From assembly GCA_036351255.1 (NCBI GenBank), contig JAZBOS010000132.1:1-49504 (forward strand): 49,504 nucleotides of DNA, given 5' to 3'. The stretch's first letter is position 1; each line of letters starts with the position of its first letter. A program made the translations under genes and the position numbers. Source of the stretch: Bacteroides sp. (GTDB lineage: Bacteria; Bacteroidota; Bacteroidia; Bacteroidales; UBA7960). Below the pieces are notes generated by a model that did no database searches, was not told where the DNA came from, and saw only the letters and a program-made list of their open reading frames with translations. This document shows positions 8,014-16,706 of the stretch, in pieces.

Positions 8014-8841
8014 ATGAAACTCAACCTTACCCGCCCTTTGGCCTTTTTTGACCTGGAAACCACTGGCGTAAACGTGGTGGCCGACCGCATCGTAGAGATT
8101 GCTATTTATAAGGTGAACCCCGATGGAACCGCCGAAAACTTCAGCAAGTTAATCAATCCCGGCCGCCCCATTCCGCCTGAGACTACCGCCATTCACGGCA
8201 TCCGCAATGAAGACGTGGCCGATGCCCCTACTTTTGCACAACTGGCACCCACGCTTGAGAAATTCCTGGCCAACTGTGACCTGGCAGGTTACAACAGCAA
8301 TAAATTTGATGTCCCGATGCTCATCGAGGAGTTCCTGCGCTGCGGCATCAACTTCGATTTGAAGAAGCGCCGCCTTATTGATGTGCAGAACATCTTCCAC
8401 AAAATGGAACCCCGCACCCTTAAGGCCGCCTATAAATTTTATTGCGGACAGGAACTCGTCGACGCCCACGAGGCAGCTGCCGATACCAGGGCTACCTTCG
8501 AGATCCTTGAAGCCCAGCTCGACCATTACAAGGATGTAGAATATACCGACCGCGATGGCAAAACCAGTCAGCCCATTCAAAATGACGTGGACGCTCTTTA
8601 CCAGTTTTCATACAACCACCAGCACGCCGACCTGGTGGGACATATCGGCATCAACCGCCAGGGCAAGGAGATCTTTAACTTCGGCAAGAACAAAGGCCGC
8701 GAAGTGGAGGAAGTCTTCAAAAAAGAACCCCAGTATTACGACTGGATGATGAATGCAGACTTCCCCCTCTCCACTAAAAATGTTATCACCGCCATTTATA
8801 TGCGTGGTAGAAGCCAGGGGCAGTTTATTTTTAAAGGTTAA
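8014..8841 (+). CDS. DEDDh 3'-5' exonuclease (DNA polymerase III epsilon-like)
   Basis: The N-terminal 165 residues form a DnaQ-type exonuclease fold with all five catalytic residues: Asp13 and Glu15 in FFDLETTG, Asp99 in NKFDVPML, and His152 and Asp157 in DAHEAAADT. Members remove nucleotides from 3' ends of DNA or RNA using two metal ions. The C-terminal 100 residues (from about 190) include GHIGINRQGKEIFNFGKNKG, a small domain found with such exonucleases in Bacteroidota. This extension makes it unlike a bare proofreading subunit, and its in vivo substrate is unclear. The gene stands alone. The stop codon TAA lies inside a run of GGTT heptamers that continues downstream. Confidence 0.88.
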   Translation: MKLNLTRPLAFFDLETTGVNVVADRIVEIAIYKVNPDGTAENFSKLINPGRPIPPETTAIHGIRNEDVADAPTFAQLAPTLEKFLANCDLAGYNSNKFDVPMLIEEFLRCGINFDLKKRRLIDVQNIFHKMEPRTLKAAYKFYCGQELVDAHEAAADTRATFEILEAQLDHYKDVEYTDRDGKTSQPIQNDVDALYQFSYNHQHADLVGHIGINRQGKEIFNFGKNKGREVEEVFKKEPQYYDWMMNADFPLSTKNVITAIYMRGRSQGQFIFKG

Positions 8842-8876
8842 GGTTTGGGGTTTAAGGTTCCAGGTTTCGGGTTTCA
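8842..8876 (+). repeat. 7-bp phased GGTTNNN array
   Basis: GGTT recurs at 8842, 8849, 8856, 8863 and 8870, exactly every 7 bp, directly after the exonuclease stop codon. The units are variants of GGTTTNN. Confidence 0.65.
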
Positions 8877-8929
8877 GAGCTTCGCCTGTCAGACTACTGG
8901 CGGATCCGCTTACCAGCGGATTTTACCCC

Positions 8930-8971
8930 ATGCCCCATCCACGATGCCCTATGCCCCATGCACCATGCACA
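8930..8971 (+). repeat. 7-bp phased ATGCCCC array
   Basis: Heptamers ATGCCCC, ATCCACG, ATGCCCT, ATGCCCC, ATGCACC and ATGCACA start at 8930, 8937, 8944, 8951, 8958 and 8965. The phase is exact. A short array of the same unit occurs at 40485-40512. It is followed by a 9-10 bp phased stretch (AATCTGTGT, AATCCGTAAA, AATTCGTGT) up to the next gene. Confidence 0.65.
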
Positions 8972-9011
8972 ATCTGTGTAATCCGTAAAAATTCGTGTAA
9001 TCAAAAAAACC

Positions 9012-9623
9012 ATGAAGATCATTTGTATTGGAATGAATTATCACGCCCACCTGGCCGAGCTGAACAACCCTGTGCCCGAGGAGCCTGTCTTTTTCATGAA
9101 GCCTGAAACTGCCCTGATTCGTGCTGGGCTGCCTTTCTTTGTTCCAGATTTTTCAAACGAGGTGCATTATGAGGTGGAGCTGGTGCTGAGTATTTCAAAG
9201 CTGGGGAAGCACATCCGGGAGCGTTTTGCCCATACCTATTACCAGGAGATTGGGATCGGGATCGATTTCACTGCCCGTGATATTCAGAGGAAGTGCCGTG
9301 AGAAAGGCCTTCCCTGGGAGATGGCAAAGTCCTTCGATGGCTCAGGGCCCGTCAGCAAATTTATACCCTTGGCAAGCCTTGAGAGCCCTTCTGATATTTC
9401 CTTCAGCCTGAAGAAGAACGGCGAGCTGGTGCAACAGGGCCGCTCATCCGATATGATCTTTAACTTCAACCAGCTGATTTCATACGTGTCCAAATTCTCT
9501 ACCCTCAAAATGGGCGACCTGCTATTTACTGGAACCCCTTCAGGGGTAGGCCCTGTGCAGCCCGGCGATCGACTCGAAGCCTATCTTGAAGACAAAAAAA
9601 TGCTCGATATCAAAGTAAAATAA
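9012..9623 (+). CDS. Fumarylacetoacetate hydrolase (FAH) family protein
   Basis: The 203-residue protein is a single-domain FAH enzyme. Members cleave or decarboxylate 2-oxo acid substrates using a divalent metal. Metal ligands are visible in HYEVELVLSI and in GIGIDFTARDIQ, and the family segment SFDGSGPVSKFI and the C-terminal GDLLFTGTPSGVGPV are intact. The size fits short bacterial members of the YcgM/FAHD1 type, which include acylpyruvases and oxaloacetate decarboxylases. Which of these it is cannot be decided from sequence. It is followed by the methyladenine glycosylase gene in the same direction, 42 bp downstream, with no other functional link. Confidence 0.9.
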   Translation: MKIICIGMNYHAHLAELNNPVPEEPVFFMKPETALIRAGLPFFVPDFSNEVHYEVELVLSISKLGKHIRERFAHTYYQEIGIGIDFTARDIQRKCREKGLPWEMAKSFDGSGPVSKFIPLASLESPSDISFSLKKNGELVQQGRSSDMIFNFNQLISYVSKFSTLKMGDLLFTGTPSGVGPVQPGDRLEAYLEDKKMLDIKVK

Positions 9624-9631
9624 CCCACTTT

Positions 9632-9665
9632 ATTCTTTATTTTTCACTTTTCATTTTTCATTTCC
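9632..9665 (+). repeat. 7-bp phased ATTTTTC array
   Basis: ATTCTTT, ATTTTTC, ACTTTTC, ATTTTTC and ATTTCC start at 9632, 9639, 9646, 9653 and 9660. The array abuts the ATG of the following gene at 9666. The same unit recurs at 17743-17763 and 47655-47689. Confidence 0.6.
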
Positions 9666-10265
9666 ATGAAAAAGCTTCCCCCCGAATACTATCTGCAATC
9701 CGATGTGGTTTTCCTGGCTCGCGACCTGCTGGGCAAGGCATTGATGACCAACATCGAAGGACATGGGGTCACAGGAGGAATCATCGTGGAAACCGAGGCC
9801 TATGCAGGGGAAATGGACCGCGCCTCCCACGCCTTCGGGGGACGCCGAACCAACAGAACCGAAACGATGTATATGAAAGGCGGTGTGGCTTACGTGTACC
9901 TTTGCTATGGGATGCACCACCTGTTTAATTTAATTACCAACATAGAAGGCATCCCACACGCCATCCTGATCAGGGGCATTGAGCCTATTGCCGGTCTGGA
10001 ACTAATGTCGCATCGCACCGGCAAACCTTTTGAAAAACTACAGATCCTGAATGGCCCCGGGAAATTAACAAAGGCCCTGGGCATCTCTACCCGCCACGAT
10101 AAAGTCTCGCTCTCTGGCGATACCATCTGGATTGAAAATCACAATCTCTCCCAAGAACAATACCGCATCCTGATTGGGCCCCGTATAGGAGTAGATTATG
10201 CAGGCGAACACTCAGGCTGGCCTTACCGGTTCCAGTTGGAGAAGCCTCCCTCTATGTTATTTTAA
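9666..10265 (+). CDS. DNA-3-methyladenine glycosylase, AAG/MPG family
   Basis: This base-excision repair enzyme removes alkylated purines such as 3-methyladenine and hypoxanthine. The 199-residue sequence aligns by eye with human AAG: the general base corresponds to Glu44 in VETEAYAG, with Tyr46 and His55 in the same spacing as human Glu125, Tyr127 and His136. The segment MYMKGGVAYVYLCYGMHH matches the family substrate-flipping region, and LNGPGKLTKALGI is the conserved central motif. Length is typical for bacterial forms. ATG at 9666 follows directly on an ATTTTTC heptamer array. No regulatory link with the FAH gene is evident. Confidence 0.95.
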   Translation: MKKLPPEYYLQSDVVFLARDLLGKALMTNIEGHGVTGGIIVETEAYAGEMDRASHAFGGRRTNRTETMYMKGGVAYVYLCYGMHHLFNLITNIEGIPHAILIRGIEPIAGLELMSHRTGKPFEKLQILNGPGKLTKALGISTRHDKVSLSGDTIWIENHNLSQEQYRILIGPRIGVDYAGEHSGWPYRFQLEKPPSMLF

Positions 10266-10369
10266 CTCCTTTTTAGAGGTTTAATGTATTTTAAATCAGC
10301 TATTTTCTTAACTTTAGCAAAGAAATACCGGACCTAATTTTTGTGATATCCCCGGCATTTCCTGAAACC

Positions 10370-13300
10370 ATGAAAATAAGAATTAGTTGCGCGATTCTTC
10401 TATGGTTTACTATTCTAAGTAGCCAGGCGAAACAATATAACTTTTCAGGTTATTCCATTGCTGATGGGCTTTCGCAATCGGTAGTCATCTGCATTTTTCA
10501 GGATTCCAGTGGCTATATCTGGCTGGGAACACAGAATGGTCTTAACCGTTTCGATGGATATAACTTCGAGATTCTGCCTTATAACCCTAATGACACTACA
10601 TCCATTTCAAACAGATGGATTTATGCTATTACGGAGGACTTGGAAGGGAACCTCTGGATTGCCACAAAAGGAGGGCTGAACAGATATATTAAAAAAGAAA
10701 ATAGATTCGAGCAAATAAATTACGAAACGCCTTACCCAATTGATATCACTCGTTATGTTTACGACGTCAAATGTGCCAAGGATGGCCGGATTCTCATCAA
10801 TACACCCCCGGTACTAACCATCTGCGATCCAAAAAAATTAACTTTTGAACACTTTCTGTCCCCCTTGGAATATGATGGTAGTATAAAAGACTATTGCTAC
10901 CCCTTGCTGGAAGATGCAAGTGGAGATATATGGATTAGTTCTACAAGAGGTTTAGCCAGGTTTAGCAGCGATTCAAAACGTTTTGATGAGCAAATCATGC
11001 CTACACTTTTCAGTGCAGGTTTGACAGATAATCATATTACAGCCCTCTGGCAAGATCCCTTGGGACAATTCTGGATTGGTACTCCGTCCGGACTTAACCG
11101 CTTTAATCCTCAAGATAACAGCCTTATTATCTATCCATCAGGAGACCCCAAACTTAATCTCCCGGGACAGAGCTTTATTCGATCAATAATTGGGGACAAG
11201 AAGGGCAACATTTGGGTTGCTACAGAAGGGGGCGGACTTTCCCTGCTAAGAGCTGATGAAAAGGAAAATTTTCACATCACCCCTTTTCACTACGCAAACA
11301 GTGAGCTTTTACACAACATCATCCTTTCCTTGATGATCGACCGATCAGAAAATTTATGGGTTGGTACTCTAGCAGGCGTAAACAAGACTGACCTGAAGGA
11401 ACAGAAATTTAAGCTTTTCAGAAAAACTGATTCTCCCAGTTCGGTAAATCTGGCAGATAATGTCATCGCCTCCATATACCAGGATCAGAATGGCCTGTTA
11501 TGGATTGGGAACTGGGGGCAGGGTCTTAACATTTACGACCCGAGCAGTGGCCAGGTAGAGCATTTTTCTTCCAGCAAGACTGGAAAACACTTTATTCCCA
11601 ACGATTTTGTACATGTCATTTTTGAAGACTCCGCAAAGAATGTTTGGATTGGGACAAGGGATGGTATTCTCGTTTACCAGGAGGAAACGCATTCTTTTAT
11701 CAGGCCTCATCGATACGGGAGAAATCCAGGAATGCCCGATCTTTCAGGCCTGAGAATTTTCAAAATTATTCAAGACCGCCGAAACAATTTCTGGATCGCA
11801 ACACAGAATGGTCTTTTTATGAAACCACCCGGAGATTTGCCTTATAGAAGATACCATGTCGAAGCAGGTTTAAGCAGCAACCTGATTTACAATGTCATAG
11901 AGGACCGGGAGGGACTAATTTGGATTGCCACTACACAAGGCCTCGATATCCTGAACCCTGAAACATCGCATATTACGCACAAAAGGCAACAGAGCAATTC
12001 CGCTAATTCCATTTCAGACAACTTTGTTACTGCACTCTGCGAAGACCAGGAGGGGAATATTTGGATCGGAACAACTTTTTTTGTGAACCGCTTTTCAAAA
12101 AAAGATAGCACTTTTACTTTCTTCTCACAAGAACACGGGATACCTGGAAATTTGATTTACAATATTATTGAGGATAAAAGCAAAAATATTTGGTTTGCCA
12201 CCAGCAATGGTCTTTGCACTTTTGACCCCATCTCAAATACATTTCGCGCCTTTACGGAAGAGGATGGTCTACAAAGTTCCGAATTTAATCTGGGTGCCGC
12301 TTTCCTCAGCCAGGACGGAGAACTGTTTTTTGGTGGCATGAATGGATTAAATTCTTTCTTTCCTGACTCCCTGACCTCAAATCCATATTTACCTTCGGTC
12401 GTTATCACATCAGTCTACCGAATTGTTAACGGTCAGCGTGAATCTCTCAATAAAGGGATGCATAACAAAATCCTGCTCAAACCCAATGAATATTCATTTA
12501 CCGTGGAATTTGCAGCCTTGGAGTATACTAACCCACAGAAAAACCAGTTTATGTACCAACTGGAAGGCATCGATGATTCCTGGATTGAAACAGGCAATAG
12601 AAACTCCATTGCTTTCTCAAATCTGGCGCCTGGGAAATATACGCTCCGCATTAAAGGCTCCAACAACGATGGGTTGTGGAGTGAGGATCCTGCTATATTG
12701 CAAATTCATGTTCTTCCTCCGTGGTGGAGAAGCCCGGGAGCTTTTATTGCCTATTTTTTTCTAACGGCTTTGTTGATCTTCTTCATTTTTAAGCGAAGGG
12801 AATACCAGTATCAGAAGGACAAAAAAATACTGGAAGAGAAAGTCAGTGAGCGTACCCTTCAAATCGAAAAACAAAAGGCTGAGATCATGCAGAAAAACAG
12901 GGAACTCAATGACCTCAATGCCTCGAAGGATAAGTTTTTCTCCATTATTGCACATGATTTGCGCAACCCCTTTAATTACATCAACGGTATAACAGATCTG
13001 CTTCTTAGGGATTTGCAGGGCAAAGACCAGAAACATTTGGAACAATCGGTCAGAAAGATCCGGGGTTCTTCTTGCCAGGCCCATGAATTATTGGAGAACC
13101 TTTTACAGTGGGCGCGCTCACAAACTGGCACCATGCCCTTTCAGCCTGAACGCATTGAGGTAAGAACCCTGATCACCGATACCATTGATCTGTTCAGGGA
13201 TCAGGCCGCCCGAAAAAACATTGAAATCACCAGCAATCATTTGCCTGACATCAATGCCTACCTTGATGTCAATATGATCCGTACGGTGCTCCGTAACCTG

Positions 13301-13606
13301 TTGACCAATGCCATAAAATTCACCTACCCGGGTGGAAAAATTCTTCTCACGCTTATTCCGGAGGGCAACCACTGTGTTATTGGTGTTGAAGATAACGGAA
13401 TTGGCATTGCAAGGGAAAAACTGGATTCCCTTTTCTTTATCGATGCCCGGCACAACACCAAGGGAACCAATTTGGAGCCCGGCACCGGTCTGGGCCTGAT
13501 TCTGTGCAAGGAACTTGTAGAACGCCATGGGGGACATATTGAAGTAAAAAGTGAACCGGGCCTTGGAAGCGAGTTTCGTGTTATTTTACCCAATGTGGTA
13601 TCATAA
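10370..13606 (+). CDS. Reg_prop propeller sensor histidine kinase (periplasmic sensor, no receiver)
   Basis: The start is taken at ATG 10370, which puts a signal peptide (MKIRISCAILLWFTILSS) first; a GTG nine codons upstream is less likely. The 1078-residue protein has about a dozen Reg_prop repeats forming two propeller blades sets (residues 20-670, motifs such as GYIWLGTQNGLNRFDG and GNIWIGTTFFVNRF). A Y_Y_Y immunoglobulin-like domain follows (about 690-775). One membrane span (GAFIAYFFLTALLIFFIF), a coiled coil, HisKA with His862 in IIAHDLRNPF and a HATPase domain (EDNGIGIA, GTGLGL) complete it. Classical Bacteroides hybrid sensors of this kind continue with receiver and AraC domains for polysaccharide loci; this one ends after the ATPase, so a separate regulator is needed. 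No SusCD or CAZyme locus adjoins it. Confidence 0.92.
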   Translation: MKIRISCAILLWFTILSSQAKQYNFSGYSIADGLSQSVVICIFQDSSGYIWLGTQNGLNRFDGYNFEILPYNPNDTTSISNRWIYAITEDLEGNLWIATKGGLNRYIKKENRFEQINYETPYPIDITRYVYDVKCAKDGRILINTPPVLTICDPKKLTFEHFLSPLEYDGSIKDYCYPLLEDASGDIWISSTRGLARFSSDSKRFDEQIMPTLFSAGLTDNHITALWQDPLGQFWIGTPSGLNRFNPQDNSLIIYPSGDPKLNLPGQSFIRSIIGDKKGNIWVATEGGGLSLLRADEKENFHITPFHYANSELLHNIILSLMIDRSENLWVGTLAGVNKTDLKEQKFKLFRKTDSPSSVNLADNVIASIYQDQNGLLWIGNWGQGLNIYDPSSGQVEHFSSSKTGKHFIPNDFVHVIFEDSAKNVWIGTRDGILVYQEETHSFIRPHRYGRNPGMPDLSGLRIFKIIQDRRNNFWIATQNGLFMKPPGDLPYRRYHVEAGLSSNLIYNVIEDREGLIWIATTQGLDILNPETSHITHKRQQSNSANSISDNFVTALCEDQEGNIWIGTTFFVNRFSKKDSTFTFFSQEHGIPGNLIYNIIEDKSKNIWFATSNGLCTFDPISNTFRAFTEEDGLQSSEFNLGAAFLSQDGELFFGGMNGLNSFFPDSLTSNPYLPSVVITSVYRIVNGQRESLNKGMHNKILLKPNEYSFTVEFAALEYTNPQKNQFMYQLEGIDDSWIETGNRNSIAFSNLAPGKYTLRIKGSNNDGLWSEDPAILQIHVLPPWWRSPGAFIAYFFLTALLIFFIFKRREYQYQKDKKILEEKVSERTLQIEKQKAEIMQKNRELNDLNASKDKFFSIIAHDLRNPFNYINGITDLLLRDLQGKDQKHLEQSVRKIRGSSCQAHELLENLLQWARSQTGTMPFQPERIEVRTLITDTIDLFRDQAARKNIEITSNHLPDINAYLDVNMIRTVLRNLLTNAIKFTYPGGKILLTLIPEGNHCVIGVEDNGIGIAREKLDSLFFIDARHNTKGTNLEPGTGLGLILCKELVERHGGHIEVKSEPGLGSEFRVILPNVVS

Positions 13607-13621
13607 GTAGTTTAAAATAAA

Positions 13622-13643
13622 GAAGGCTGTGTACACAGCCTTC
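13622..13643. terminator. Bidirectional terminator-like palindrome
   Basis: GAAGGCTGTGT at 13622-13632 is perfectly inverted at 13633-13643, with A-rich sequence before and T-rich sequence after. It lies 15 bp after the propeller kinase stop. It can end that gene and possibly the minus-strand gene ending at 13802. Confidence 0.7.
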
Positions 13644-13801
13644 TTCATTGGTTTAGCTTTTCAAAAATCTTCATTCAGGGCCTGATTTCATTCCTCATGG
13701 TGGAATTCACAATGGCTTAATTACGTCTCTGCCACCTTCAATATCCCATCCATTCTGAATGAACATCCGTTGTTTTCATGGCTTTGCCTTATGAGGGAAA
13801 C

Positions 13802-14284
13802 TTAAAGCTCTTTTCGGTCTTTCAGGGCCTGAATGCCAAAGAACGGAAATACAGTCCAGGCATTTTTTTCATCCACCCGCAAATACAACTCGTGATCTTT
13901 GTACACAAAATACGTGCTGATATTGCCTGTATTGTCTTCAAAGCAGCAGCCAAGGGTTTCGTCGAGCTTATCACAGCGATAAAGGCTTAATCCATTCCGG
14001 TATCCAACCAGATGCAGCAGGGCATCCCCTTTTTCTTCCCCATTTAAACAAACAAGGGGAAGCCGGTGAAATACCTTGTCATCCACTTTATAAGCATCCA
14101 CTTCCTTTAATGGAACCACCAGGGTAAGGCCGTCGTCGGCTTCCATTCGAATCCTGTTAAACACCACCCTGGCATGATCACTGAAATAGACCTTGCCTTT
14201 TACAATGGCATAATTCCCTTCGCCTAATGCAGGGGGTAGAAAAGCAAAACAAATCATAGTTAACAAAAGCAGTAATTTTTTCAT
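13802..14284 (-). CDS. Hypothetical secreted protein
   Basis: The 160-residue product begins with a clear signal peptide (MKKLLLLLTMICFAFLPPALG). The mature part, about 138 residues, contains alternating beta-strand-like segments (YAIVKGKVYFSDHARVVFN, LTLVVPLKEVDAYKV, STYFVYKDHELYLRV) and four cysteines, two adjacent in TLGCCFED. I recognise no family. It is probably periplasmic or surface-exposed. It follows a second small secreted protein gene on the same strand after 102 bp, and both lie downstream of the LytS/LytTR pair, so they could belong to that system. The opposite-strand frames here lack signal peptides and are read as shadows. Confidence 0.65.
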   Translation of the reverse strand: MKKLLLLLTMICFAFLPPALGEGNYAIVKGKVYFSDHARVVFNRIRMEADDGLTLVVPLKEVDAYKVDDKVFHRLPLVCLNGEEKGDALLHLVGYRNGLSLYRCDKLDETLGCCFEDNTGNISTYFVYKDHELYLRVDEKNAWTVFPFFGIQALKDRKEL

Positions 14285-14386
14285 GGTTACATCCTCCTTT
14301 AATTTTAATAATCAGGTTTTTTGTCCCTGGGATCATTCATTTTTGTTGCAGAAAGAATTTTCGCCCGGAAATCTTTTGCAGACGGG

Positions 14387-14716
14387 TTATTTGCGTGCAT
14401 ATTCGTTATAGCGTAATGCCTGGAATATGGCTTGGGTGTCAATGGTCACATCGTCAGCATCGGCTTCCGTCTTGGTTATCTGGCTGAGGTCGAATTGCAA
14501 GGTGACCAGGCAATGCATCTGCTGCTGGCGCTTACAGATAAGATCCTTTACGCAGCAGGGAAGGGAATCACAGGTCTCTTCTACTTTTACAGGGATGCGG
14601 ATAATTCCGTTAGCCGTGTAGAAGGGCATGGTGCATGGAGGGCTGCCTGCCAGGGCAGAGACACTGGCAAGGCCCATCAGGGCGACCATCACTAGGGTTA
14701 AAACTTTTGTTTTCAT
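14387..14716 (-). CDS. Small cysteine-rich secreted protein
   Basis: The 109-residue product has a signal peptide (MKTKVLTLVMVALMGLASVSALA). The mature part of about 86 residues contains six cysteines within 45 residues (SPPC, ETC, LPCC, LIC, HC), followed by an acidic Thr/Asp-rich tail. Disulfide bonding in the periplasm is likely. No family is recognised. An 8-bp inverted repeat (CTGAGGGT 14719-14726, ACCCTCAG 14752-14759) spans its leader directly upstream of the ATG and could form a stem-loop. It sits between the LytTR regulator and the other secreted protein, same strand, with gaps of 184 and 102 bp. Confidence 0.65.
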   Translation of the reverse strand: MKTKVLTLVMVALMGLASVSALAGSPPCTMPFYTANGIIRIPVKVEETCDSLPCCVKDLICKRQQQMHCLVTLQFDLSQITKTEADADDVTIDTQAIFQALRYNEYARK

Positions 14717-14900
14717 GGCTGAGGGTTTTTCTCTATGCTAAGTTAGTCAAGACCCTCAGGATAAAGCAAATACAATCTATAAGCTACGGAAACAAATCGG
14801 TAAGTGACTCACCGGGCAATCAAGGCTGTTTACCGATTAAAAGCAGGAAGAGACGGAAGATTTTTCAGGGAGAGAAATGGGCCCGCCCCAGGTGGGCATT

Positions 14901-15638
14901 TCAGACCGGTTTATTCTTTTCAATGAGCTCAAAAAAACGCTTTTGATAGGTGTCACTGACCGGGATGCGGATGTCCCCGATCTTGATACTTCTGCGTTCA
15001 ATGAATTCTATTTTGTCAATGGCCACAAAATACGATTTATGTACCCGGCAAAACCGGGGTTCAGGCATCATTTCTTCCAGTCCGCGGGCATTCATCAGGG
15101 TCATGATCTTTTTCCCGGTAGTAACAATGCGCCAATAGTCGCCCATGCCTTCCACATACAAGATGTCGGCAGGATTGACTTTTTCCATCCGGGTTTCCGT
15201 TTTGATAAAGAAGCAGGCAGGTTCAGCCTCTGCCTGAGAAGCTATTGGCGCAGCATCGGCAGGCTTTTCTGCCTGGTCCTTTTGCATACGTTCGTAAACC
15301 TTATTTACACCCTTTATGAAACGTTCGAATGAAACGGGCTTAAGCATATAGTCATCCACGTCAAGCTCAAAACCCTGCACCGCATACTGATCATAAGCCG
15401 TTATCATGACAATATAAGGCTTATTTTTAAGGGTTTTCAATAACTGCATCCCGCTCAGCCCCTCCATCTCGATATCCAGAAACATCAGATCCACTGTATT
15501 CTCCCGAAGATATCCGAGTGCATCAACAGCATTATCAAAGGTCTGCAAAAGATCAAGAAACGGAATGCGCTTGCAATACTCAGTTATGATATCCAGGGCA
15601 AGGGGTTCATCGTCTATGGCAATGCAATTGATTTTCAT
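14901..15638 (-). CDS. LytTR-family response regulator
   Basis: The 245-residue protein has an N-terminal receiver domain with acidic residues Asp9 and Asp10 (IAIDDEP), phospho-acceptor Asp55 in LMFLDIEMEG, the conserved Thr in MITAYDQYA, and Lys in YMLKPVS. A charged linker (residues 118-135) leads to a C-terminal LytTR DNA-binding domain (about 138-240, DILYVEGMGDYWRIV, FCRVHKSYFVAIDKIEFIE). It should bind DNA as a dimer when phosphorylated by the adjacent kinase. ATG at 15638 is chosen: it lies one base after the stop of the kinase gene, which indicates translational coupling. A TTG four codons upstream is possible but would overlap the kinase. Confidence 0.95.
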   Translation of the reverse strand: MKINCIAIDDEPLALDIITEYCKRIPFLDLLQTFDNAVDALGYLRENTVDLMFLDIEMEGLSGMQLLKTLKNKPYIVMITAYDQYAVQGFELDVDDYMLKPVSFERFIKGVNKVYERMQKDQAEKPADAAPIASQAEAEPACFFIKTETRMEKVNPADILYVEGMGDYWRIVTTGKKIMTLMNARGLEEMMPEPRFCRVHKSYFVAIDKIEFIERRSIKIGDIRIPVSDTYQKRFFELIEKNKPV

Positions 15639-15639
15639 C

Positions 15640-16668
15640 TCAGGGTTCAATAATAAGTTTCACAAAAAATTGACCGCTTTCTGTTGTAATGGAAAACTGG
15701 TGTTTCCCCGGGTAAGTCAAATCGAGTCTCCGCCTGATATTGTCCAGGCCGAGAGCTCCCGGCTGGCTCTCAGCCCGGGTTTGGCCTTCCTTCAGGTAAT
15801 TGAGTACCCCGAAATCAATCCGGCCATTCTCCACAATGAGGTTAATGATGATCCCCGGATGGTGCCTCCGGCTCCCGTGCTTATAGGCATTTTCAACCAG
15901 CGGGATCAGCAACATGGGTGCAATGATCATTTTTTCCGTCATTCCGCTGATGTTCATAACCACATACCCTGGTTCATTCATACGGAGTTTCTGCAATTCA
16001 ATATAACTCTTCATGTACTCAATCTCCTTGTCCAGTAGTATGGTTTCGCTGTTTGCCTCGCTCAGCACAAACCGCATGATGGATGAAAATTTCATGACTG
16101 CCTCGGCTGCTTCGTCCGATTTCTTGTAAACCAGCGAATAAATGTTGTTCAGGGTGTTAAACAGAAAATGGGGGTTCACCTTGGCCTTGATCAGGGCAAG
16201 CTCACCTGCCTGCTGCTGGGTAACCAGTTCATTTCGAATATTTTGTGCCTCAAAGGCCCGGATCATAAAACGGATAAGCACTGCATAAATGCCCGTTATT
16301 AAACAAACCCTGAGTTCATTCCAAATCCAGTCAAAAGAATAATTCATCTCGCTGGCGTTGAAAAAGCCGGCATGATTGAAGACTATCCAACTAATGCCAA
16401 ATCGGGTAAAGGTCAAAAGCCCAATCAAGGTTAACATAACAAGCACAGCAAGAAACTTTTGCTTCAGTAAATAAACCAGGGGAAAGACAAAGTAAACGGC
16501 ATAAAAGGTAAGGGCACTTAAAAAAACCGAGAAACCAACATCCTTAAGGTAATTCCAGGTGGCAATATCCACTTTTTTCAAATCACCCACATACAAAGGG
16601 AAAAGGGCCTGGTTGATCATATAGAACCAGAACAGCAGGTGGATGATTATGATGGTTCTCCGCTTCAT
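15640..16668 (-). CDS. LytS-type sensor histidine kinase
   Basis: The 342-residue protein has four membrane spans (about residues 6-25, 43-62, 72-95 and 117-137). A His_kinase domain follows, with phospho-acceptor His167 in the signature KVNPHFLFNTLNNIYSL, then the segment EIEYMKSYIELQKLRM and an ATP-binding domain with NAYKHGSRR and GLDNIRRRL. There is no extracytoplasmic sensor domain, so it probably senses a membrane or lipid-associated signal, as is common for this group. It phosphorylates the LytTR regulator encoded immediately downstream (one-base gap). A -7 box on the minus strand lies 31 bp upstream of the ATG. Confidence 0.94.
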   Translation of the reverse strand: MKRRTIIIIHLLFWFYMINQALFPLYVGDLKKVDIATWNYLKDVGFSVFLSALTFYAVYFVFPLVYLLKQKFLAVLVMLTLIGLLTFTRFGISWIVFNHAGFFNASEMNYSFDWIWNELRVCLITGIYAVLIRFMIRAFEAQNIRNELVTQQQAGELALIKAKVNPHFLFNTLNNIYSLVYKKSDEAAEAVMKFSSIMRFVLSEANSETILLDKEIEYMKSYIELQKLRMNEPGYVVMNISGMTEKMIIAPMLLIPLVENAYKHGSRRHHPGIIINLIVENGRIDFGVLNYLKEGQTRAESQPGALGLDNIRRRLDLTYPGKHQFSITTESGQFFVKLIIEP

Positions 16669-16698
16669 AATTCATTAAATTGCAGGGATTTCCCTTCT

Positions 16699-16706
16699 CA
16701 AAATTA
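16699..16706 (-). promoter_or_regulatory. Promoter -7 box of the LytS/LytTR operon
   Basis: The minus strand reads TAATTTTG here, 30 bp before the kinase ATG. A CTTG that resembles the TTTG box lies 23 bp further upstream (16730-16733). Confidence 0.45.

Noticed and set aside
13607..13801. Small gene between the propeller kinase and the secreted protein
   Set aside because: Only the palindromic terminator is convincing; the plus-strand frame at 13778 is a shadow of the secreted-protein gene.
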